DNA from: Acidobacteriota bacterium
GTDB lineage: Bacteria; Acidobacteriota; Terriglobia; Terriglobales; Acidobacteriaceae
Assembly (NCBI GenBank): GCA_021781255.1
Contig: JAJXXG010001068.1
Coordinates: forward strand, 1-7,505
Length of the DNA stretch: 7,505 nucleotides
Reading direction: 5' to 3'
Both the position numbers and the translations under genes were made by a program. A model generated the notes under the pieces. The model was not told the DNA's origin. It was given only the letters and a program-made list of their open reading frames with translations, and ran no database searches. Below are positions 1 through 6,738 of the stretch, in pieces. The stretch's first letter is position 1, and each line of letters begins with the position of its first letter.

Positions 1-14
1 GCGCATGTCGGGCG

Positions 15-50
15 AAAAAAGGCCCCGGCGCACCTGGAATCGCCGGGGCT
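15..50 (-). terminator. Rho-independent terminator of the MCP gene
   Basis: Read on the minus strand, positions 49-41 (GCCCCGGCG) pair perfectly with 30-22 (CGCCGGGGC), a 9-bp GC-only stem around a 10-nt loop. A run of six T follows directly at 20-15. The hairpin begins about 33 nt past the MCP stop codon. Stem plus T-tract in the correct orientation make this a textbook intrinsic terminator. Confidence 0.85.
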
Positions 51-82
51 ATGAGCAGGATGGGCGTGACAAGCGGCGGGGC

Positions 83-1795
83 TTATGCGCGGGCTGCATG
101 CTGGACGAAGCGGAGGGACAACTCGCCCGGACCGAGTGTGCTGTTGCCGGATTGCCTTCCTGTTTCGAGGTGGAACTGGCGAATCATGCCGTCGAGGTCG
201 CCGGCGAGCGCGGCGAGGTTCTTGAGTGCTTCGACGGCCTCTTCGGCGCCTTGCGAGTTTTCGATGGCCAGTTGAGATATCTGGCCGGCGGACTCGGAGA
301 TTTCGCCGGAGGCAGAGGTCTGCTGGTTGGCGGCGGTGGCGATGAGCTGAATCTGGTGCTCGACCTGGCGGGAGGACTCGATGATGGCTTCGAGGCTCTT
401 GCGGGCGCGTGCTGTCTCGTTCATGCCGGTTTCGACGGCGGTGTGGCTCTCCTGCATGACTTGCAGAGTGCTGCGGGTTTCTTCCTGAATGCTGCGAATG
501 GTGCTGGCGATCTCCTCGGTTGCGCTTTTGGTGCGCTCGGCGAGGCGGCGGACCTCGCCGGCGACAACGGCAAAGCCGCGGCCATGCTCGCCGGCGCGGG
601 CCGCCTCAATGGCTGCGTTGAGGGCCAGCAGGTTGGTTTGCTCGCTGATCTCCTGAATGACACTGACCACTTTGCCGATCTCGTCGGAGCGATGCGCGAG
701 GGAATTCATTTTCTCTGAAACGGTGCCGGTGGCATCGGCAATTTTTTCCATGGTGACGGAGGCGGCCTGCATCACGGCGCCGCCCTGATTGGCGTTTTCA
801 GCCGAGCGGCGGCTGGCGCTGGCGGCGCTTTCGGCGTTGTGGCTGATTTCGCCAATGGTCGCGGTCATCTCCTGGGTGGCGGCGGCAATCTGGTTGGTCT
901 TGCTGGACTGGCTGTTGGCGTTGCCGGCGCTTTGCACGGAGCGGGCGCTAATCTCTGTTGTGGCGGCGGAGAGCATCTCAGCGCCGCGCGCCACCGATTG
1001 CAGCACCTCGCGGATAGCGGCGACGCTGGTATTGAGCGCGGCGGAAAGCCGCCCGATTTCATCGTTTCCCATGACATCGACGCTGACGCTGAGATCCTTT
1101 GCGGCAACCCGCTCAAGAGCCGCGGTGGCTGCCTGCAGCGGAGGAGCGATGAGGCCGTTCAGGGCGTAGCCCGCGAGCGCGCAGAGCAGGACGATGGCAA
1201 CCATGATGCCCGCGTTGATCCAGGTGGCCCGGCTGCTGGACAGGGTGGCGCCACGGGCGCTTTCCATGCCGCCGCGGGTGTTGATTTCGACCGCGTCGTT
1301 GGTGATGTCGAGCGTTGCTTGAAACGACTTGTTGATGGCGTCGGAGGAGAGCGCGTCCAGGGCATCGCCGGTTTTGCCGGCGGACATCAGCGCCACTCCG
1401 CGATTGCTGGCTTCGATGTACGTTTCATACGCGGTCGAGAGCTGCTGAAAGAGTTCGCGTTCCTGGGGATAGGCGAGCAGCGGCTCGCAGGCCCGGGCGC
1501 CCTGCTGGAACTGGGCGATGCCGTCCTGGTGCCTTGCGATCTGGCTGGCTATGCACGCGGGCGTCTGGCAGAGCAGCAGGTCGAGGTCCGCGCGCCGAAT
1601 GACGTTGAGGCCGGTGCGAATCTCCGTGAGATGGATGAGGGACGGAAAGGAGTTTTCGCTGACGTCCGCGCTCTTGCGGGCGATATCGCGAAAGCTGAAC
1701 AACGTGAAGATGCCCAGCAGGATGCACAGACTGCACACCAAGCCGAATACTACGTTGAACTTGCGGGAGATAGGAAGATTTCTGAGCCATGCCAT
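83..1795 (-). CDS. Methyl-accepting chemotaxis protein (transmembrane chemoreceptor)
   Basis: Inner-membrane chemoreceptor of 570 aa that should sense a periplasmic ligand and control the CheA/CheW kinase complex. Seen: a short cytoplasmic N-terminus, TM1 at about residues 13-34, a helical periplasmic sensor at about 35-188 resembling the four-helix-bundle class, TM2 at about 192-215, a HAMP linker at about 216-270, and a long helical signalling domain. The hairpin tip carries the hallmark stretch at 378-421 ([20 protein letters not shown] followed by [20 protein letters not shown]). There is no C-terminal NWETF-like CheR/CheB tether. The frame stays open upstream to 2134, but I chose ATG 1795. 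It has an AAAGGG Shine-Dalgarno 9 nt upstream, a sensible membrane-anchor N-terminus, and a sigma-28-like promoter just upstream. The ligand cannot be told from sequence. No che genes lie nearby, so it is an orphan receptor. Confidence 0.95.
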   Translation of the reverse strand: MAWLRNLPISRKFNVVFGLVCSLCILLGIFTLFSFRDIARKSADVSENSFPSLIHLTEIRTGLNVIRRADLDLLLCQTPACIASQIARHQDGIAQFQQGARACEPLLAYPQERELFQQLSTAYETYIEASNRGVALMSAGKTGDALDALSSDAINKSFQATLDITNDAVEINTRGGMESARGATLSSSRATWINAGIMVAIVLLCALAGYALNGLIAPPLQAATAALERVAAKDLSVSVDVMGNDEIGRLSAALNTSVAAIREVLQSVARGAEMLSAATTEISARSVQSAGNANSQSSKTNQIAAATQEMTATIGEISHNAESAASASRRSAENANQGGAVMQAASVTMEKIADATGTVSEKMNSLAHRSDEIGKVVSVIQEISEQTNLLALNAAIEAARAGEHGRGFAVVAGEVRRLAERTKSATEEIASTIRSIQEETRSTLQVMQESHTAVETGMNETARARKSLEAIIESSRQVEHQIQLIATAANQQTSASGEISESAGQISQLAIENSQGAEEAVEALKNLAALAGDLDGMIRQFHLETGRQSGNSTLGPGELSLRFVQHAARA

Positions 1796-1831
1796 GCAGG
1801 GGAGCCCTTTCTGTGAGGCGATCCACTGGTT

Positions 1832-1858
1832 GTATCGGCGAATTGCGCGCTGACTTGA
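1832..1858 (-). promoter_or_regulatory. Sigma-28 (FliA-type) promoter of the MCP gene
   Basis: On the minus strand, TCAAGTCA (1858-1851), exactly 11 nt, then GCCGATAC (1839-1832). The enterobacterial FliA consensus is TAAAGTTT-N11-GCCGATAA, so the -10 element matches 7 of 8 and the -35 element 5 of 8 with the ideal spacer. The predicted transcript start lies about 30 nt before ATG 1795. Chemoreceptor genes commonly belong to the flagellar late class, which makes the match biologically sensible. Confidence 0.65.
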
Positions 1859-1945
1859 GGCATGCGGCTGCTGTGCCGGCGCAGCGGCTCTCCGGCAGTT
1901 ATGAGGGATTTCTGCTTGCGGGAATCGAAGTAAATCCATATTCTT

Positions 1946-1977
1946 GCCGCGCTCGCGTTTCTTCATTGAAGCGCGGC
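1946..1977 (+). promoter_or_regulatory. 5'-UTR hairpin before the esterase gene
   Basis: GCCGCGCT (1946-1953) and AGCGCGGC (1970-1977) are perfect inverted repeats of 8 bp around a 16-nt loop. They end about 7 nt before the GAGG Shine-Dalgarno (1985-1988) of the gene starting at 1995. There is no T-tract, so it is not an intrinsic terminator on either strand. It could be a translation-modulating or mRNA-stabilising structure, or an operator dyad. Its role is unknown. Confidence 0.4.
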
Positions 1978-1994
1978 TCCAAACGAGGTTTCCG

Positions 1995-3464
1995 ATGACC
2001 CTGTTGCAGCTTGCGATGCGCCGCGGGTTTGCGCTGCTGGCGCTGGCCCTGCTGATTGATGTGGGCGGTTTAGGGCTGGCTGGGCAGAGTACTGCAGCCA
2101 AGACTCCGCCGCCTGCGCCGGCTTTCAAATCCACCCCGGAGCAGTTGGCGATTCAGGCGGCGTCAAAGAAGGACCGCGCGCGGATGCTCGGTCTGCTGGG
2201 CATCAAGGAATCGCAGATGCGGCCGGCTCCCTCGGGCGACGCGCGCGCAGCCAACGCGACCAACTACGACGAGTCAAAGGCGAACGTCTATCCCAATCTG
2301 CCCGATCCGCTGGTGATGAAGGATGGGCAGCGTGTGACGACGGCGGCGATGTGGTGGAAGCAGCGCCGGCCGGAGATTGTGGCGGCCTTCAACCGCGAGT
2401 TGCTGGGGCGTGCGCCGGCGAACCTGCCCAGGGTGACGTGGGAGGTGGTGAGCAGCACGCGTGAGAGCTATGGCGGGATTCCTGTGGTGACCAAGAGGCT
2501 CGCGGGCCACGTGGATAACTCAGCGTATCCGCAAATCAAGGTCAACATCGACATGATGCTGACCACGCCGGCCAACGCGCCGGGGCCGGTGCCGGTGATG
2601 ATGGAGCTGGCTTTCGCCAGGGACTTTGAGCACGCGGTGGCAAGGCCCGTCGTGGAGGCGGCGCCGGGAGCGCCGGGGAGTTATGGCGTTGCGTGGAAGC
2701 CGGTGCTGGAGAAAGGCTGGGGATTCGCGGTGCTGGAGCCCACGAGCTATCAGGCGGATGACGGCGCGGGGCTGACCGGGGGCATTATCGGGCTGATGAA
2801 CAAAGGGCAGCCACGCAAGCCGGACGACTGGGGCGCGCTGCGCGCCTGGGCCTGGGGCGCGAGCCGGGCGCTGGATTATCTGGAGACGGACAAGGCGGTG
2901 AACGCGAAGCAGGTGGGGATTGCGGGGCACTCGCGCTTTGGGAAGACGGCGCTGGTGGCGATGGCGTATGACCCGCGGTTTGCGATCGCGTACATCAGCT
3001 CGTCGGGTGAGGGCGGAGCGAAGCTGTACCGGCACATCTTTGGCGAGCAGATTACGAACCTGGCTTCAGTGACTGAGTATCACTGGATGGCGGGGAATTT
3101 TCTGAAGTATGCAGGGCCGCTGACGCCGGGTGACCTGCCGGTAGACAACCACGAGCTGATTGCGCTGTGCGCGCCGCGGCCGGTGTTTATTGGCGCGGGC
3201 GCGAGCGTGGGCGACGGCTACGCCAACCCGAAGGGCGACGCCTGGGCCGATGCGAAAGGGATGTTTCTGGCGGAGGTGGCCGCTGGGCCTGTGTACCGGC
3301 TTCTGGGGAAAGAGGGACTTGGGACCGCGCAGTATCCGCCGATGGAGACGGCGCTGATGCAAGGGGACCTTGCGTTCCGGCAGCATCCTGGCGGACACAC
3401 GCCCGCGCCTAACTGGCCGGCGTTTCTGGAGTTTGCCAGGCGATATCTGCACGCGGCGGGATGA
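1995..3464 (+). CDS. Secreted CE15-family glucuronoyl esterase-like alpha/beta hydrolase
   Basis: A 489-aa exported hydrolase resembling carbohydrate esterase family 15. These enzymes cleave ester bonds between 4-O-methyl-glucuronic acid of xylan and lignin alcohols. Seen (numbering from ATG 1995): a signal peptide at about 1-30 (RR then a LLALALL core, cleavage near GLAGQS), the nucleophile motif GHSRFGK with Ser313, a following SSSGEGGAK strand-loop, a DAWADAKG loop at about 415-422, and HPGGH with the likely catalytic His468 near the C-terminus. The canonical acid position of fungal members (ESG) reads Ser here, so the acid is probably Glu339 or an Asp in the later loop, as in some bacterial CE15 enzymes. 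I chose ATG 1995 because GAGG lies 6 nt upstream and it precedes the signal peptide. The open frame back to 1944 begins with TTG inside a hairpin. It appears monocistronic. The substrate is inferred from family only. Confidence 0.85.
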   Translation: MTLLQLAMRRGFALLALALLIDVGGLGLAGQSTAAKTPPPAPAFKSTPEQLAIQAASKKDRARMLGLLGIKESQMRPAPSGDARAANATNYDESKANVYPNLPDPLVMKDGQRVTTAAMWWKQRRPEIVAAFNRELLGRAPANLPRVTWEVVSSTRESYGGIPVVTKRLAGHVDNSAYPQIKVNIDMMLTTPANAPGPVPVMMELAFARDFEHAVARPVVEAAPGAPGSYGVAWKPVLEKGWGFAVLEPTSYQADDGAGLTGGIIGLMNKGQPRKPDDWGALRAWAWGASRALDYLETDKAVNAKQVGIAGHSRFGKTALVAMAYDPRFAIAYISSSGEGGAKLYRHIFGEQITNLASVTEYHWMAGNFLKYAGPLTPGDLPVDNHELIALCAPRPVFIGAGASVGDGYANPKGDAWADAKGMFLAEVAAGPVYRLLGKEGLGTAQYPPMETALMQGDLAFRQHPGGHTPAPNWPAFLEFARRYLHAAG

Positions 3465-3466
3465 GA

Positions 3467-3493
3467 GGTCAGGGATCAGGGATCAGGGGTCAG
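3467..3493 (+). repeat. Heptanucleotide tandem repeat after the esterase gene
   Basis: Four consecutive 7-bp units (GGTCAGG, GATCAGG, GATCAGG, GGTCAG) begin 3 nt past the esterase stop codon. It is a simple variable-number-type repeat with no coding role visible. Confidence 0.8.
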
Positions 3494-3566
3494 CGCCAGG
3501 AGGTTCCTGCTTCATGGCTCTGCGTAATTTTCTGCAAGCTTGCTGTGGAAAACTGCAAATAAATAA

Positions 3567-3598
3567 GGGGGGTAGGGGGGAGGGGGGGCTGGTGGTGG
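3567..3598 (+). other. G-quadruplex-prone G tract
   Basis: Runs of six G (3567-3572), six G (3575-3580) and seven G (3582-3588), separated by TA and A, are followed by GG-T-GG-T-GG. The 7-G run can supply two GGG tracts, so four or more tracts with 1-2-nt loops are available for an intramolecular quadruplex. It lies between the esterase gene and a pair of 25-bp repeats. There is no gene here. Confidence 0.6.
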
Positions 3599-3602
3599 TA
3601 CG

Positions 3603-3652
3603 GACCGGGGGGATGTCCGACAGATTAGACCGGGGACATTCCTGACAGATTT
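3603..3652 (+). repeat. Two imperfect 25-bp direct repeats
   Basis: Unit 1 (3603-3627) and unit 2 (3628-3652) abut. Both start with GACCGGGG and both carry GACAGATT or CGACAGATT near the end, and by eye about 19 of 25 positions match. The pattern recalls termini left by transposable elements, but no transposase is present, so the origin is inference. Confidence 0.65.
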
Positions 3653-3850
3653 CTTCTGACGCAATTCCATTGTGCGGGATTGTGGGGAAATTATATGCAA
3701 ATTGGAAGGAGGAAAGTTTGTGGGTGTGGAAGGCGCATGCCTGAACGAACAAGGCTCTTGCCAGCTCTCATTGCGGCCCGCCCTTCGCCAACACCGGGGC
3801 AAAGGACGGGGCAACCCAGCGAGGGACCGGGGGCACCGTCGGTCGGATAA
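3653..3850. other. Intergenic stretch with no supported gene
   Basis: Open frames cross this stretch on both strands, but none has a Shine-Dalgarno, a recognisable domain or plausible codon use. The left portion is AT-richer and the right portion very GC-rich. Together with 3465-3602 it forms a gene-free zone of nearly 390 nt holding only the repeats listed separately. Confidence 0.5.
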
Positions 3851-4162
3851 ACTTTCACAAGAGACCAGGGCCACCCGCCCGTCGAGGCCGCCAGACAAAC
3901 GCGCCTCTGCCAGGTCTATCTCGACTGGGGCCGCTGGGCCGTCGTCCGCGACGTAGGCCAGCAGCCCGTCCCCGGCATGGACCCGCCGCAACTGGCGGCC
4001 GGCCGCACCTGGACCACCGTGGAGTTCTACGACCTGCGCTTCGCCTACGCCTTCCGCGGCACCGGCGGCATCTCACGCCCCTCGCCGCTCAGCGGCTGGG
4101 TCTACATCGTCGATGGCCACGAAGACGCCGGCGAATTCATGAACGGCCGCGAACAAAAATAG
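3851..4162 (+). pseudogene. 3' remnant of a YdjM-like membrane-bound metal-dependent hydrolase gene
   Basis: One frame stays open from just after a TAA (3848-3850) to TAG at 4160-4162. It encodes about 103 aa, including VYLDWGRWAVVRDVG, RTWTTVEFYDLRF and LSGWVYIVDGHEDAG. This resembles the soluble C-terminal end of acidobacterial YdjM/DUF457-type membrane hydrolases, with the characteristic Tyr-Leu-Asp-Trp-Gly start and the conserved Asp-Leu-Arg-Phe stretch. The membrane-spanning N-terminal two thirds are missing, no start codon with a ribosome site lies at the 5' edge, and upstream sequence is scrambled in all frames. An internal ATG at 3977 exists but would give only a 61-aa fragment without a Shine-Dalgarno. 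The family call is from memory of similar proteins and is moderately sure. That it is a truncated remnant is more secure. Confidence 0.55.
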
Positions 4163-4331
4163 GGTCAGCCACTCCCCCGCATCGGCAAAGAGCGACCTTT
4201 GCGCGGCTGGATGAGCGCATTGAACTGTACGCGCCAATTGACTTCAGATCTGTCTTTCGATCGCTGGACTTTGGCCGACTTGCCATTACCGATCCCGCGA
4301 CCTGGTTGTATGGAACAGATTCAGCCTGTAG
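4163..4331. other. Intergenic, left edge of the retron island
   Basis: No gene is supported here. A plus-strand frame stays open through this stretch to about 4374 but has no start or ribosome site. On the minus strand it is the region downstream of the exonuclease stop codon, and I see no hairpin plus T-tract that would end the operon transcript. GC content drops from left to right, marking the transition from host-like to island-like sequence. Confidence 0.4.
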
Positions 4332-4979
4332 TTACATTGCGGCTGCTTCGATAGCCTCTTTCGGGGCTGTATGAACGCTGATGCGAATATTCTCCTCGAC
4401 CAAAGATTTCTCGGTTGTAGGCGAGAAATTCATGCGGCCATAGCATTGATAGGTCAGCCAACAGTCCTGAAGACAATACTCAGCAATTTCTTTGTAGCGG
4501 CCTTCACGCCATAGTTGAAGTACTTGGTCTCCACTACCGCTCTTAGCGCCTATTCCGAGCCCACGTGCCAAAGCGTTTAGCGAGGGGTTGCCACGAGGTT
4601 CCCAGTTCCCCCACACGCACATGGTGTCATATACAAAATCACTGCGATAGCGGCGGAGATCAAGCTGAATTGAAGGGTTGACCTGATTGATTACAGAGCG
4701 CTTCCAGATATACGGGAGGTCGAAGCTCAGGCCGTTATGAGCCACGAACGATTTGATATTCTCCCGCCGCAATGTTGACCAGAAATCGATCAAAAGTTTC
4801 GCCTCGTCATCCGACACCATAGACACGGCGGATTGCGCCTTGAATTCATCAACGACAATGAAGCTAATACATACGATCCGACCAGTAAGTGCGTCCAGGG
4901 CAGCCTTTTTTGCCTCTTCTGCGGTGGTCTCTTCACCGGTGATGGGGATCGTTTCAATGTCCAGGACCAACCTCTTCAT
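4332..4979 (-). CDS. DEDDy 3'-5' exonuclease (PolB-like exonuclease domain), retron-associated
   Basis: A 215-aa single-domain nuclease of the DnaQ-like (RNase H fold) superfamily, removing nucleotides from 3' ends. The motifs are intact: Exo I DIET (Asp7, Glu9), Exo II HNGLSFDLPYI (Asp87), a family-typical VYDTM at 117-121, and Exo III YCLQD (Tyr168, Asp172), which places it in the DEDDy branch. The stretch SLNALARGLGIGAKSGSGD followed by LWREG matches the PolB-related predicted exonuclease family (DNA_pol_B_exo2 type). The start ATG overlaps the RT stop as ATGA (4 nt), and an AAAGGA Shine-Dalgarno sits 8 nt upstream inside the RT gene, so translation is coupled. It is last in the operon. 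By position it could be the toxic effector, or it could trim msDNA or its RNA. Nothing in the sequence decides between DNA and RNA substrates. Confidence 0.9.
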   Translation of the reverse strand: MKRLVLDIETIPITGEETTAEEAKKAALDALTGRIVCISFIVVDEFKAQSAVSMVSDDEAKLLIDFWSTLRRENIKSFVAHNGLSFDLPYIWKRSVINQVNPSIQLDLRRYRSDFVYDTMCVWGNWEPRGNPSLNALARGLGIGAKSGSGDQVLQLWREGRYKEIAEYCLQDCWLTYQCYGRMNFSPTTEKSLVEENIRISVHTAPKEAIEAAAM

Positions 4980-5890
4980 CGCTGTTTCCTTTGCTTTTTT
5001 ACCGATTTGACTACGGCGGCTCCAGCACTAGCATTAACCGACGCTAGCCAAAGTACCCTTCCCTCCTCCGAAGCACTCAATTCTCCCTTTCCGCGCAGTG
5101 CGGCTTTTGTTCCGCCAATGATTTCCTTGCGCCTCTCGCGAGGGAGGTTGACTTTCTGGTTCAGTACGAGTCCCGTCACCTGCTGCCGATCTTGCTCGCG
5201 GTACATTAGCTTCTTCTGCCCGTCCTTAAGCGGCTTGACCGAAAACCCCTCATCTTTGACGATTCGCTCCTGTAGGTTTCTCACCTTTCGTAACCGTCTC
5301 CCGCCCGAAGCTGAGAGGTCGTCCACAAACCGCGTGTAGGTAAAACCATGCTGCTTCGCGACACCCAATTGGCGCCGATCCAAGTTCGCTAGCGCAAGAT
5401 TCGCGATGGCGGGGCTTGTCGGAGGTCCTTGGGGAAGTTGAAATTCCCAGGTGGTAAGCTTTGTAACAATCGACAACGCATCGCCAGAAAAGCCAAGCTC
5501 CTCAAAAACCCTGCGTACTTTCTGGACGGTAATATTGGGGAAGCAATTCTTAATATCCATGGTGGACAGAACGGGTTTCCCTACATGGTGCCTCGCGTTT
5601 GTAATGATGGATCGCTTTGAAACACCCCCCTGGACGCAAATCGGAAGTGGAACCTTGGCCAAGATCTCTTTTTGGATCTTGTCTTGCAAAGGCCGCAAGG
5701 GTGGACGGGGAATCCACAGAGTACGAGATGTGCCGTTCGGTTTTGGGCGATCCTTGCGATAGTAAAGCTTGTTCAGGTGTGAGAGCACCCACTCGATCTG
5801 TTTGGTCTCTGTCGTGAGCAAGGAGGCCAATTCATCCGCATTTGATACGGAAAATCGCGTTGGATTAAGCGGCGTATTCATCTTCTGCAT
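4976..5890 (-). CDS. Retron-type reverse transcriptase
   Basis: A 304-aa RNA-directed DNA polymerase that should copy the msd part of the upstream ncRNA into msDNA. Seen (numbering from ATG 5890): RT1-2 region with KPNGTSRTLWIP at about 50-61, the retron-specific NAxxH motif NARHH at 98-102, RT3 STMDIKNCFPNI with catalytic Asp112, RT4 LPQGPPTSPAIANLAL at about 152-167, RT5 TRFVDDLSASG with catalytic Asp190-Asp191, and the retron VTG motif at 238-240 followed by LVLN and NLPRERR. NAxxH and VTG together distinguish retron RTs from group II intron and DGR enzymes. The usual YADD box is FVDD here. There are no maturase or endonuclease domains, and the C-terminus is short and basic. The start is uncertain: TTG 5893, ATG 5890 and ATG 5881 all lack a good Shine-Dalgarno, as expected for coupled translation from the overlapping XRE gene. 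Confidence 0.93.
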   Translation of the reverse strand: MQKMNTPLNPTRFSVSNADELASLLTTETKQIEWVLSHLNKLYYRKDRPKPNGTSRTLWIPRPPLRPLQDKIQKEILAKVPLPICVQGGVSKRSIITNARHHVGKPVLSTMDIKNCFPNITVQKVRRVFEELGFSGDALSIVTKLTTWEFQLPQGPPTSPAIANLALANLDRRQLGVAKQHGFTYTRFVDDLSASGGRRLRKVRNLQERIVKDEGFSVKPLKDGQKKLMYREQDRQQVTGLVLNQKVNLPRERRKEIIGGTKAALRGKGELSASEEGRVLWLASVNASAGAAVVKSVKKQRKQR

Positions 5891-6176
5891 CAAGATTGCG
5901 AAGGTACATTGCTTGAATTCGCGTCAGTAAATCTCGTAACTCCACCATGTTTTGAGTCTTGAGATTTGGGTCGTCCGTGTCCTGCCACAGAAAAAACAGG
6001 CCCACAGGAACGCCAAGTTCTTTGGCAAGCTTTCGCAAGAAACCCACACTTGGCTCTCTTCGATCCTTTTCGATAAGCGAGATGTAATTTGGAGAAACGT
6101 CCAACTGCTTCGCAAGCGTGAGCTGCTTCACACCCTTGGCAGTGCGGATCAGCTTGATTGCGTTTCCTAAGGTCAC
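5865..6176 (-). CDS. XRE/Cro-cI family helix-turn-helix protein
   Basis: A 103-aa putative DNA-binding regulator. Numbered from GTG 6176, the HTH_XRE domain spans about residues 4-60: LGNAIKLIRTAKGVKQ, then helix 2 LTLAKQLDV, the recognition helix SPNYISLIEKDRR and EPSVGFLRKLAKEL. A hydrophobic VPVGLFFLWQ and an acidic helical tail (ELRDLLTRIQ ending DAEDEYAA) may serve oligomerisation. I chose GTG 6176 because GAGGTG lies about 6 nt upstream and the domain begins there in the family. The longer GTG 6206 start lacks a ribosome site. It overlaps the RT start by about 26 nt. It is likely an autoregulator of the operon (see the palindrome at 6828-6842) or an msDNA-binding partner. HTH proteins accompany several retron types. 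Confidence 0.88.
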   Translation of the reverse strand: MTLGNAIKLIRTAKGVKQLTLAKQLDVSPNYISLIEKDRREPSVGFLRKLAKELGVPVGLFFLWQDTDDPNLKTQNMVELRDLLTRIQAMYLRNLDAEDEYAA

Positions 6177-6207
6177 ACAACACCTCAAAATGAGAATCAC
6201 CGACACG

Positions 6208-6462
6208 TTAGTCGCGCAGTTTTACGGTCTCTTTCAGAAGCCGGATATAGACCTTTTGATGCAGGGACCAAAACCGAGGTGCCGCCCCTGGAACATCTAT
6301 GAGCTTCTCCAGCCGCTTCAGATACCGCTCAAACGTTGCCACCGACGTGTCGGTGTTGGGTTGATACGAACTGCTAGACTGCGCGGTGACTACATAACGC
6401 TTCACCGCTTGATCCAGCAACCGGACTGCTTGGCATTGCTTACGTCGTGCCTTTTTGCTCAT
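6208..6462 (-). CDS. Small basic protein of unknown function in the retron operon
   Basis: An 84-aa protein that I do not recognise. The N-terminus is strongly basic (MSKKARRK), followed by predicted helices (CQAVRLLDQAVKRY, TFERYLKRLEKLI, WSLHQKVYIRLLKETVKLRD) separated by a Ser-rich linker (SSSSYQP). There is no signal peptide, membrane segment or Cys-rich metal site. The basic, helical make-up would suit nucleic-acid or msDNA binding, but this is inference. A strong AAGGAGG Shine-Dalgarno lies only 4 nt before the ATG and sits inside the a2 repeat of the candidate ncRNA. The TAA stop is 31 nt before the XRE start, same strand, so it is the first cistron of the operon. Expression from one message with the RT and exonuclease argues it is real. 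Confidence 0.68.
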   Translation of the reverse strand: MSKKARRKQCQAVRLLDQAVKRYVVTAQSSSSYQPNTDTSVATFERYLKRLEKLIDVPGAAPRFWSLHQKVYIRLLKETVKLRD

Positions 6463-6478
6463 TCAGCCTCCTTGCTGA
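6463..6478 (-). promoter_or_regulatory. Shine-Dalgarno in a hairpin loop, overlapping the a2 repeat
   Basis: On the minus strand TCAGC (6478-6474) pairs with GCTGA (6467-6463) around the loop AAGGAG, so the ribosome site of the 84-aa gene is presented in a loop. The same bases (6475-6469, GCAAGGA) are also complementary to the a1 arm at 6759-6753. The two pairings are mutually exclusive, which could tie ncRNA folding to translation. Confidence 0.45.
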
Positions 6479-6487
6479 GTGGAGTCG
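6469..6487 (-). repeat. a2 arm of the retron ncRNA inverted repeat
   Basis: 3' arm: CG, A, CTCCACTC, A, GCAAGGA in minus-strand order. It is complementary to the a1 arm and ends inside the Shine-Dalgarno of the 84-aa gene. Reverse transcription in known retrons initiates beside this arm, which would place the first copied bases near 6488-6490. Confidence 0.72.
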
Positions 6488-6738
6488 TGATGGCCGCCTT
6501 ACGGCGACCCCCGGCTCTCCCGCGAAGCGCCAGCGCCGCACATCAGGGCTGACTCCCGCGACGCACGACAACCCATCTCGCGAGGGATTGACGGCGTGAC
6601 TCGCGCCGACTAGCAGCGCGTGTCTATGTCCCGAAGGACCACGGCAACACAGAACCTGAAACGCAGACCGCACGCCCAGGTTTTTCTGTTCACCGGCAGA
6701 GGCTAGATTGAGCGATTCGCAAGTTCTTCCTCGCAGTT

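Noticed and set aside
839..1816. 325-aa plus-strand open frame
   Set aside because: It is the antisense shadow of the MCP gene in GC-rich DNA, with a Gly/Ala/Asp-rich translation and no domain. The same holds for the frame at 5-718.
1944..1994. Longer esterase start at 1944
   Set aside because: The start would be TTG within the leader hairpin, without a Shine-Dalgarno, and would add a charged segment before the signal peptide.
1796..2134. N-terminal extension of the MCP to 683 aa
   Set aside because: It would run through the divergent promoter region and into the esterase gene, has no Shine-Dalgarno, and puts a non-membrane tail before TM1. ATG 1795 has a ribosome site and an upstream sigma-28 promoter.
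3512..3991. 159-aa minus-strand open frame across the repeat zone
   Set aside because: It runs antisense through the G tract, the 25-bp repeats and the YdjM-like remnant, with Pro- and Arg-rich low-complexity translation and no ribosome site.
4833..5339. 168-aa plus-strand open frame
   Set aside because: Antisense to the exonuclease and RT genes, whose catalytic motifs prove the minus strand is coding.
4976..5890. RT as a group II intron or diversity-generating retroelement enzyme
   Set aside because: There is no maturase or HNH domain and no template/variable repeat pair was noticed. The NAxxH and VTG motifs and the a1/a2 ncRNA are retron features.
6177..6206. XRE gene starting at GTG 6206
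   Set aside because: There is no Shine-Dalgarno, and the extra residues precede the normal start of the HTH domain. GTG 6176 has GAGGTG upstream.
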